A stretch of 64,000 bases of DNA from Zoroaster sp. YZ-2022 (Eukaryota > Echinodermata > Asteroidea > Forcipulatida > Zoroasteridae), in the NCBI GenBank assembly GCA_029582265.1, contig CM055821.1:40371004-40435003 (forward strand), in the 5' to 3' direction. Below are positions 36,701 to 48,700 of this stretch, in pieces. The position numbers were made by a program, and so were the translations under genes. Each line of letters opens with the position of its first letter. Position 1 is the stretch's first letter. Under the pieces are notes generated by a model. It saw only the letters and a list, made by a program, of their open reading frames with translations, ran no database searches and was not told where the DNA came from.

Positions 36701-39700
36701 AGTAGATCGTGGTTGACCGTGTCAAAAGCCGCACTTAAATCAATCCCGATGAGGGGTGTTAGGCGTTTGGATTCAAAGTTGTGAAGGAGGTCGTTGAATA
36801 ATTTGACGAGTAAAGTTTCTGTACTATGTTGTGCTCGGTATGCGCTTTGGTACTCTGGGAGGAGGTTGTTGTCATTGAGATGTTGGTTGAAACTAATCAT
36901 GGATGCTTTTTCTGTCAATTTGGACAAGTAAGGCAGGTTACTAACTGGTCGGTAGTTAGCGATAGTTTTCTCAGCATCAGACTTCTTCAACAACGGTTTT
37001 ACGGATGCATTTTTCCAACTAGTGTGCCACACATGTGTATACGTGTATTGAATTTAATATTTCAAAAAATCATATCTCATGAACCACAACATATATTTTC
37101 ACAATCTTTGGATCATCTTAAAGAAGGCTCGATTTAGACAATAGCCCGGCGTACAAACACTAGTCAAGAGTGCCGCGGGCTAGTCAAACTTGCTTCTGGG
37201 TAGCCCGGCCGGGCTAGTCAAAAATTAACAACTTACCTTTGTAATTTTCTAGCTGTTATGTGATATTTGATTTTTAATAGGTAAATAAAACAAAAATAAA
37301 CTTGAACGTTGGAGTGTTAATTGTCGTTAATTTTGTCAGTCGTTACTCATTACTGACTCATGTTTTGGTTTGACGTTAATCAAAGATCGTATAGCGCCGC
37401 AAGGCGCAAGATAGGCAACTGACGCAAAAACATGAAGTATCCAATGGGCGCGTTTGGCCGCCATTTTAGTAAGCAGCGACACGACAACAGTATGCATGCA
37501 CCGCGCGCAAACCAAGTTACACTCGCTGCTGCTCAAATCGTCAGTAAATGACCCGACCTTTCATTCTTCACGTTTCCAAAGAACAAGGAAAGGTAGGATA
37601 CAATGCTATTTTTATTACGTATTCAGGCCAATGTTCGTTTAAATTGTTTATTTTCTTAAACATTTGTTAAATCGATGTTAAAATTGGGGGCGCCACTCGT
37701 AAATAAGTTAGCCTACATTGTCATTAGGCCGTATTCATAAAAATAAGTAATTATTAACTAGTAAATGCTATAAGTCAAAGCAACAGCTAGGTAAGTAAAA
37801 GGTCTAGTCTAAGCAATTGCTAAAAATCTTATTCATAACCATTTGCTAAATGATTACAGGTGTTACTTGCCACGGCTAGTAAGTTCTCAAGTAGTTGCTA
37901 TTGTAATATAGTACCATCCACAAAAGGCAAATTCTAAAAAGCTAGAAAGCATGGTATAGGTCCAGAATAAAATAGTGGTGGTACAGATTCACTACCTTTC
38001 AACTATTTCCATCTCATCTTCTGTGGTTTCATATACATGTACGCTACGTGCTATAGGCCTTTTGGTTATATTGTAATTATACATCATGGAGTCTAACGAT
38101 GCAACCACCGACCTAACACTCTCGTTGGTGTTAGTGTCAATTATTATGGAATATCCTGAGCTCATAACAAAAAGCCAGCTTCCTGGCGTTAGAGCCAAAA
38201 AGGCTACAGCACTGAAAAAGGCCCAAGAAATCATCATGACCAAAATGGCCTTACCATGGATGAAAAGAAGATTGCCAAAAAAATCGCCAACATGAAAGCA
38301 CAACTAAAGACAAAGACAGATGCAAAGGAGACAGGAAACAGGAAAATAATCCTGTGTCCTTGGGAACAGGAAGTTTTCAGCCTGATTCAAGGTGCTGAAA
38401 ACCCACTGTAACCAAGATGTCTTGTGCTGTTTCTGCTGGCCTACTGCACCAGTCTCCAAGTTCAAATGCGAACAATAAGGTCAGTTTCTTATAAACTTTA
38501 CTTTGACAGTGCAATCAAAACATTCAAAGAACAAATAAGTTTATGTTCAATTTGTAGGGTAGGGTTGACTTCATCACGATTAAGCCTGATGTTATACACC
38601 TTAGGTTGTGGTCTTTGAGGTAAAAACATGGCAGAAGATGTGATATGTCTGTACTGGCTAAACAGCAAGCCACAAATGAGATGCTTGTACAATCACTAGT
38701 AAATGCTAATCAAAGGTCATTTTTATGAATACAAATTGAAGTAGGTGCTAATTTCTCTAGCATTTACTTATAAGTAAAAAGCAATTACTAATGCGAAAAA
38801 TTTGTAGCTTATACTTGAAAGTCATTGCTTATTCCTATGAATAAACATTTAAGTAAAAGGTTAGTAAAAGGGGGTTGTTACTTTAGTAAAAGCAATTACT
38901 TATTTTTATGAATACGGCCTATTGTAACGTTATTTTGTTGACTCTGCTGACTCGAGTCTGACTTCTGACTGTATTTGTGGCATTATGCATTGTCAGTCAG
39001 TGATTTACAAATTCAACAAAGGAATTTGATTCAGTAGCTAGCAGCACGCCAGCAGCAAGCCATGTCGGCATCGCTGTCATTCTTGTTTAAATGTTTGGTT
39101 TTTATCCCATTTAAAATTTAGGGCAAATTAGGCTATTCATTGTTGGACGTTGGACGTTGTAGCAAACCAATACTCCATCATGGCGTTAAGTTCTACATCA
39201 TCTGCTCACTGTTCTTCAATAAATTGCTCAAATCGTCAAAGTAACCGACCCGATCTTTCATTCTTCAGGTTTCCAAAGAACAAGGAGAGGTAGGATAGAA
39301 CATTATTTTTATAATATTAGTAATATTACTTATTAGGCCAAAATTGTTTAACGTAACCAAAAATTAGTATTAAACTTGGTGTAATGATGATGTTTTAAAA
39401 TTAGTGGTGCCGATCATTAAACATTTACGTTGCAAAGTTTTGTATTGCTTACCCTCTGCATAATGGTCTGATCCGGTGACATTAAGCAGCAAGATATAGC
39501 AGCCAATAGTACTCAATCCACAAAATCAATGTTTGCGATCAAAACAACATATTTTCCTGAAAGTTTTAACAGTGCAATGCTGTCCAAGGCACTTTAAGTA
39601 CAGAGTTTCTGTTACATCCTGAGTTTATTTTTGTGTTAGTGTCATGATCAAGCATATCATCCCATGTGCGATAATTATGCTATTACATGTATAAGCATAG

Positions 39701-42700
39701 CCTTAGCGTGCGCGCATTGTAAAGTGCAGCATGTTGAAACTCACGCAATGCCGCATAATGAGAATGTTTTTGATATTGTTTTGATATGGAAAATAAAGAG
39801 TCATGATTCATTCATCGGTTGGGGTCTGACTGAGAAGGAGACACACACATATCTATGCTGTAATGCTTTTATGAATCAATAAATGTTGAATCTATTTGAT
39901 ATTTATAATCAACTGGAAGTCTCTTGAAGTAATACTTCTTGTGAATGTGTGTAACCTCTACGGACGGCATCACGAATCCAGTTAACACGAATTCTTTTAC
40001 TTGCAACTTCACGACAAAGTGAAGCAAGTTAACACGAATTCTTTTACTTGCAACTTCACGACAAAGTGAAGCAAGTTAACATTATTTGTACGTCTCCGAA
40101 AGCTTACCTCTTAGTAACCCCGACTAAGGATCACAACACAACAGTTAGGTTGTCGGCAGATGAAAGGGCTGTCAGTGGGTTGTCAGCTTTTAGTATGACC
40201 CATAATGTTAGTTCTGATTTCCTTTTTAACATACATTTTTACCCATTTTTTTTTTGCAGATGTCAGCAGTGGGTCCAAAACACTCGTCGCATTGATCTGC
40301 TGAATAGAACTCCTCTGTATTTGTCAACAAACTGCCGTTTGTGCTCAGAGCACTTTGAACTTGAACAGTTCTCCAACAAACGGACTAAAAACAGACTGAA
40401 CTGGAATGCAGTTCCAACTATATTCAAGGTGCCAAATCCACCCAAACTTCTGTCCACCCCACGTAGGCCACTTAAGAGGAAGAGTGAGGACATCTCCACA
40501 CCAAAAGCTCCAAAGCAGCAAGAAGGTATAAATAATATAGAATAACAAATTTTTCTTTTGTACATGTTCATACATCGCAGTGTTGTAGTCAAGTCCTTTT
40601 CGAGTCCGACACAAATGCTGAAATATGACGTGGCACAGTTAGAATCAAGTAACAAGATCTGTGAGGTCCGAGCACATTGACTTTCAAGAAGGAATAGCAG
40701 TACAAGTGTTTGGGAAAGACAAGTGTGCTGTAAATAGACAAAATTAAGCAAAAGGACTCAGACTTGAGTCCGAGTCCTTTGCAAATATTTCTGTTGGCCC
40801 TATATACAGCACACTTGTCTTTTTAAACACTCATACTGCTGTTCTTTCTTGAAAGTCAATGTGCTAAGAGCTCACAGTCTTGTTACCCAGACTTGATTCC
40901 AACTGTACCACCTTATACTCTTTTTTTTTTTTTTGTATTTGCGTCAGACTCGGAAAGGACTCGACTACAACACTGCATACATGTACATACACACGTGTAC
41001 CTGTTTGTTTATGTTAACCATATATGTACTTCTATGCTAACCATGGAGTATTTGGAAGAGAAAAATCAATGTCTGGGTTTCTTACTTTTTCCACAGGACT
41101 CAAACCCACAAGCTCTTGCATTTTAGAGCAGATATCTTAACCACTCGACCATCGAGCTTGCCCAATGATGAGAGGCCAGTTGGAGTCTCATGTAGCGGTG
41201 GGTCCCGCTGTAATTTATATTTTGTAACATTGAGACATTTGACTCTCTTTTTTCTTTGCAGTGGCTGACAATGTGACTGACCATACATATTTTAAAGTTC
41301 CTGAAAACAATCACAAAGATGGTTCCAGGAGATTGTTATCATATGAATCATCTTGTGCCATCGATGATCATGCATCCAAAGGAAAGAACAGCAAACTGCT
41401 CAAGAAAGAGCGCCTTCGAACATTTAGATTGAAGAAAATGGTGCAACAGCTGAAAAGGTCAATGGACAAAGTGAGCAGAGAGTCGCAATCAATCAGTGAT
41501 TTAATCAAAGGAGCAAGTGCTTTTTTAGAAGAGCCAGCATTGACCTTCTTTGCATCTCAATTGCAGAATTCATCACAGCGTTGCAAGGCTAAAGGCAGGA
41601 GATGGACTTACAAAGACAAAGTAATAGCACTTTCCCTTTATCACCAGAGTCCTCGTGCTTACCAATTCTGTCTACGTATTTTCACACTTCCATCTGTGTC
41701 ATCCCTCCGAAAATGGTTGAGTAATGTGGAAGTAAGGCCTGGCTTTCCTCCCAAGGTATTTGAACTGTTGAGAGACAAAGTAGCTGGCATGACAGAAAAG
41801 AATAAGTTATGTGTCATCACATTTGACGAAATGAGTCAACGTGCAGGCCTGTCATACAACATCACAGAAGATGCGGTGGAGGGATTTGAAGACTTTGGCT
41901 CACTGGGTAAAACATCAAAGCCTGCAAATCATGCTCTTGTGTTCATGGTTAGGGGTTTGATTGGCAAGTGGAAACAGCCCATTGGGTATTATTTGTCAAG
42001 AGATGCCACACGTGCTGAAAATCTGAAGAAATTGCTCAACGAATGCATTCAGAATGTAAAAGGCACTGGACTGCAACCTAAGGCTGTTGTATGTGACCAA
42101 GGGTCCAGCAATGTTCGACTCTATAAACTCCTTTCAGTAACAGAAAAGCAGCCTTTCTTCATCCATGGGGAGGACAAAATCTTCTGTTTGCATGACCCGC
42201 CACACTTGTTAAAAAACACAAGATCTAACTTGGAGAAATATATCTTCCATATCAATGGAAAAGATGGTGGCAAACACATCAGGTGGACACATATTCGTAA
42301 TTTCTATGAATTTGATTCACAATTGGCAATCAGAAAAGCGCACAAACTCACAAAAGGGCACTTTGAGCTCTCAAGCTTCTCCAAAATGAGAGTAAATAAG
42401 GCAGCACAGGTGCTTAGTCATTCAGTGGCTGCAGGCCTGTACACATATGTAGCATTTGGTAAATTACCTGCAGAAGCTGCATACACAGCTGATTTCATTG
42501 AGATGATCAACAACTTGTTTGATGCATTTAACAGTAGATGTTTCAAGGATCCACAAAAATTGAGAAGGCCTTTGTCCGAAAACTCTGAACACAAATCATT
42601 CTTTGAGTCATGCAAGCCAATACTCAAAAGCTTGAAAGTAGTTGGAGCTAAGAATGTTCTGTTTATCAAGGGATGGTGTCTGGCTATTTCATGTATTTCT

Positions 42701-45700
42701 CAGCTATGGCAGCACTTGAAGGAAACCACTGATGTCCGATTTCTGCTAACATCTCGTCTTAACCAGGATATTGTAGAAAATATGTTTTCTACCATTCGAC
42801 GAAAAGGTGGCTTTAGAGATAATCCATCGGCTAAGGAATTTCGTTGCGCCTTCAGGATGGTAATGGTAGCTGCGCTTATTAAGCCAGTTGCTGGTTCCAA
42901 CTGCTTACCTGACTCGGACAAATTTGTCCTGACGCTGCGCTCTAACAAGCAATACAGGAAGAAAAAAACAATCTCAACGTGTCACACGTATCAACAGCGC
43001 ACGAAAAGCCATCGCAGTCAACAATATTCCAATTGACCTCCCTGAACAGAACACGCTTGCATACATCGCTGGGTATCTGTGTCACAAAGTTATCACCGGA
43101 CACGAAGTACTCTCATCATGCCAGACCTGCAGAGAAGCTCTGCTGAAAGGCAATGCAGAGTTAGACAACCCAGCGCTACTATTCATACATAACGAAGCCT
43201 ATGACACATCCATATCTGACTTTGGATCGTTAATGGTCCCCTCAGAGTGCTTCCTAGCTTTCTGTGCTGAATGTGAGAAGTTGTTTCGCACTGAATTTGA
43301 TGACATAAAGATGACAAGGAGCAACATCTCCCACCTGCTCAATCGAGCGATGCAGGATCTAGATTTGTACAAGGAGATGCATGTGTGCAGTGAGAGAATA
43401 AAAGCCAAAATTGTAGCTATATTTGTAAATGTTCGAATACATTATGCACTGAAGTTTAAAAACAGAGAACTACATGATGTCACTCTCAAGAGGAAATGTA
43501 GGAAAGCTCAGAAAGTGGGACATAAATAAAGTTGTTAAGCTGTACACTGAGATTAGTCAATGTGACTTTAAACTGGCGAGTACATTATATCATACATATG
43601 CAGAATATGGGTGTTACCTTAAAAATCTACATAAGTCATGAATTAAATCAAAGCATGGATCGGCAGCGGCTCGATCAAAGTTGAGGGATTAGGACACTAT
43701 TCTATTATACCATACTGGGACTCTTGTCTAGACAAAACACATATACGTACTCTTGATAAACCATGTGACGTTCATTTAAAATAGTGTGACTACAATCCAC
43801 ATTTTCTGAAGTGCAAATGACGTTCACATGGTTTTATTCTCTACGGAATAAACCTAGTCACGTCATGTGTTTATACTATGACCCAGTCACATGGAACGCG
43901 AATCACGTGAACTCGGGCTGATGATTTGATTGGGACGCACGACGCAGTAACCGTCCCACATAATTATTATGCAAACGATTTGCCAATAGCGATGGTGCAT
44001 TTTTGCGACTGTAACCAGAAACATGTTTGGGCTTTGGTCATTGGTTAAGCGTTTTCGCAAGTTCGGTTGTGCTGCGATGACGTCATTGTTCTGACCATGC
44101 GTAACATAAACCGAACTTTGTGATCGGTTACGCTCAGTTTCAAGATGGCGCATTGTAAAAAGTGTTAAAACATGATTAAATGATTGTTCGTATACCAGTA
44201 TATCTTTCAAGTTACTAACACTCACGAGTAAGTTCTATTTTGAGAAACATTGATGATTGAACATGTCATGATGTCACAACCTGAAAACAATTTTCTGGTT
44301 ACGTTGGTATTTTCGCATAGCTGTGCCGTTTTGTTTCTGGTTAGGGTAGCGAAAACCCGCCGCATATGTTACACTCGTGAACGGCGCAATTACACGTGTC
44401 GCTCAGGTAAGCACTGGCAATTTATTGTGACGCTTGTAGATGGGTACATCCCTGTCATTACCGGCTCTAAAGCACTCATGCGTGAAAAACAAAAATAATC
44501 GCGATATTATCGAATATCGCGATATATGTTTGACGATATATCGTGGATGAAAAAAATCGATATCGCCCAAGCCTAACGGACATCAGACATTGCAAAAATT
44601 TGCGATATCGCAAATTTTTTCACAAATATCTTTTCAAATATAATAACCGTAAATAATTGGGGTAATGGTGTTTTTGTTAAAAATAAAAGTGGTGAGTTTA
44701 ATTTCAAAATTTGTATTTGTTTTGGCACAGTGACAATGAACATAATGTAAACATTATTAAATGCAATTTTGGTTTATAAAATAAAGTTTCCATATTTTAA
44801 GGCTACAAAACCTCTCAAAATTCTTTCGAATTAAGGAACCGAAGGCCCTAGGCCCAATTTTTGTACACTGTTGCCAGGGAGCAGAAGAAACATGTATGTT
44901 TCCAACGTATTTTTAAAATAGATTTACTGTCGGTTAACCGTGTAACCTACCATTTAAAAAAACAGTTACAAAAATAACCGTTAAATTGCAAGTCTGATGG
45001 TAGAAACATGTGATCACAGTTTCACATGTGTCTGTCTGAGGTGTAATCATTTACGTAAAAAAAAAATATTTACCAGATGATTTGTCATCTCAGGAAAATT
45101 AGAATTCATCATTAGAATGACATGACAACTCTGAATTATAGTTGCATTTACAGACACATTCCCATTACTTCATTAGAAATTTTTTTTTTTTAATTTAATT
45201 GGAAAATGTTTATTTGTTGATTTGTCATTTAAATGTTGATTTGCTAAAGTATATGTCCGATTGTGGTTTTTGCTAAGTATTTTTATTTGAGGCCCTTTTT
45301 ATTGTTCAAAGCTTATACTGAGTTATAGATACCTGTAATTTCTGTATTTTATTGAATATTAAATTTAAAAGTACTGTGCAATTCAGCCTTTTGGCTGTGC
45401 AAAGTGTTTTTTAATAAACCAATAATGCTAATAATAATAATATTGTTTCCCAATGTTCAAAAATACTTTAACTTTTTCCCTGAAGAATTTTCAGTTAATT
45501 AGGCATAATATTTCAGAGTAAAAAAATTGCTCAGGGTGGTGGTGTGGGGGGGGGGGGGGTGTAAGACAGGATGAAGTTCCCTGACCAAATGTGAAAGAAA
45601 ATTTTTGATAATTCCGATTTTCAAGATATGAATTTTATGTCAAGATATACGCCAACAATTAATGATTGAAGTCTATGTGTTCTCTTATTTTATTTTTTTA

Positions 45701-48700
45701 ACTTGTAGTTTCAATAAGTTCACTGTCGTAGTCCCGTGGAATGTGTTTCTTGGCTAGGATGAACGAGGAAAATTTCTATAAATGGACAGAATTTCTCAAG
45801 AAATTGTTGAAAAAGAAATTTGTTGAAATTGACCATCTTATAAAAAAAACAGGCCGGGCCCAGCATCAGCTAGTACACTGCGGAATACGTTTTATTAGAA
45901 CTGAAAATTCTAATTAATATTAACATTAACCCCGACAACCCCCCCCCCCCCCCATCAAAATTATGTTTTTTCGTTTACACGGAAAAGCCTGAATTCTGGC
46001 TATTGTCCTAAATCTGGCATTTATAATGCATCCAACAAGTCGAGCATTGCATGCATCGTACATCATGAACATTATTGCGCGCGCAAAACTGATTGTGCTT
46101 CCTAAAATGGCGGCCGTTTCACTCCAGTGCGTACTTCAATCATTTACGTGCGTTGGGAATTGCGCGTCAGTTGCCTATCTTGCGCCTTGCGGCGCTATAC
46201 GATCTTTGACGTTAATGACCTACAACATCGAGCATGTCGAGAGCGGGACAAGCGTGTATGCATGGGCATACAAACGACGTTACAGTACACCATGGAGGAA
46301 GTTCTTCCTCCATGAGTACACATACGACATGCACACACACACACACAGCAGCTATAGCTCCACGATTACTGAATCAATGGTACCCGACGCTCTTTACGTG
46401 ATTGCATGTTTCGGTGTCCGGGAACCGCACCATGCATGACGTACCGAATCAGATCAGAGGAGGAGAGCTAGAGAAACACAGATATAACTCCGACGTGGCC
46501 TGGATGAAGACGAATCAGATGACTCATCTTTCTAAATTTACAGTGAACGATTTCCCCTGTATCGCATCGCAAAATGCGATGTAATTTGGGCAATCTGCTA
46601 TGGAATTTCAAACAATGCATCGCAGATTTTGCGATACAAATTTCGACAGATTTATAAACATTTTTTAAATCATATTCACAAACCTTTCCCGAAATAACGT
46701 TTACATGTATATTTCCGACCAAAAAATATCGAGCTATCCGTCCCGACTGGGTTTGTTTCCGTGTGTCCAGACCACGCCGGGGGTACGTCCATGCGACGTA
46801 TGTACCCGTGTTCAACGATGACTTCACGCCGACGCGACGGTGTTGATGCAACAGTAAACACAACTTTATTTTCCAGCAATCCGTAAAGGTTTTTTCCGCA
46901 ATGCCTAAAATTCTATGTGCATGCATTATTTTTCTGCTGATGAATTAACTACGAGCGAAATTCCCGAAATGGAAAATACGCAACAACCGCCCAGTTTTTT
47001 TTATAGCTTCGCACGTGTTTATTTTTTCTTCTCCTGAGTTTGGGGGTTGCAACATCCCCCTACACACAATAGTACCGTGTTCAGTTGACATGTGCGCTTT
47101 CATACGATCACTACGGCCGTATTCAACAAACTCTAGAAACGTTACCGTAACTTCGTTTTATAATAACAGTTTTGAAAATTAACCCTTTCATTACCAGCCA
47201 GTTATGGCAGAGATTACCCTTCTTTACCACAGTAATTAGGAGCCCAATGTCACTTCAGCACCAGTGGATTTTTCACAATTTCATTGAAGTGCGCCCTCAC
47301 ACGGCAGGAATAGACATTGTTTTAACTTTCTCATTTGTATGTAAAAATGAGTATACAAAAGAGAGGAAAACATTGTGCAAAAGCTAAATATTTGGATCAG
47401 TATTTACACTAAAGTAAAGTAATACAAATGGTGATATTTCATGCAAATACGGTACAGGTATAAGATTTTTTTTCCATGTGAAAAACAACTTGGATGAGAT
47501 TTTGGGGGATTTTTTGGGTTATCTACTTGGAAATGAACCATTTACTTGTATTCAGTGTAAATACATCACAATCCATGCTAACACCCCCCCCCCCCCAATT
47601 CAATGTTGGTTTGGACTAATCTGCAGATTTTTTAAGTGTAAAAGCAAAACAATTAAATATTTGGATCAGTATTTACACTAAAGTAAAGTTATACAAATGG
47701 GTGATATTTCATGCAAATACGGTACAGGTATAAGATTTTTTTCCATGTGAAAACAACTTTGATGAGATTTTGGGGATTTTTTGGTTGTATCTACTTGAAA
47801 TGAACCATTTACTTGTATTCAGTGTAAATACATCACAATCCATGCTAACACCCCCCAATTCAATGTTGGTTTGGACTAATCTGCAGATTTTTAAGTGTAA
47901 AAGCAAAACAATTAAATATTTGGATCAGTATTTACACTAAAGTAAAGTAATACAAATGGGTGATATTTCATGCAACACGGTACAGGTATAAGATTTGTTT
48001 CCATGTGAAACAACTTGGATGAGATTTTGGGGGATTTTTTTGGTTGTATCTACTTGAAATGAACCATTTACTTGTATTCAGTGTAAATACATCACAATCC
48101 ATGTTAACACCCTTTCCCCCCACCCCAATTCAATGTTGGTTTGGACTGTAATCTGCTTGTCCGACCATTCCCAACATTGAACGGGGGTTTGAAGGCAAAT
48201 AGTATAGATTTACAATCAAGTGATGTGGTATTTCTCAAAGCAAGGAACTATGCACATAGGGTGTGCACATTGTTTACAGATCATCTTTGTTTGTTTTCGC
48301 CTGCCTAATTTTCGGTTACTGCAAACAATGCAGTCGCGTTTCTTTCCATTGGGGTTTTGCCAGGATAGTGCTGTTGCCCTGTCAACTCAATAGGAATATG
48401 GTATCTCAATTGACTTGTTAGCGTTACGCTCCCAACCCAACAGCAAGCCCTGTACAATCCCTATACGAAAATCAAGATTACTGACATTTTTGTTCCTGCT
48501 ATGCTGGTGAATATTACTCTGCTATTGACAATACAGATATTCAGCATATGGAAAAAAACTCTTTTCCACCATTTCAAGCTTCTGTGTATGATTGTAGTAC
48601 TGAAAACATTGGTTGGCAAGATCAGTTCCACCCATGTTTTTGTTGTAATCTTCAATACAATTGGGCTTCATAACATCAAAATCCACTTGTGCTTTTATTA

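Noticed and set aside
37454..37642. 62-codon plus-strand ORF
   Set aside because: It reads the broken THAP exon 1 copy in the wrong frame.
41090..41160. Possible tRNA-Ser/Leu gene
   Set aside because: A and B boxes are present but the acceptor stem and anticodon arm do not pair well; a SINE is the better reading.
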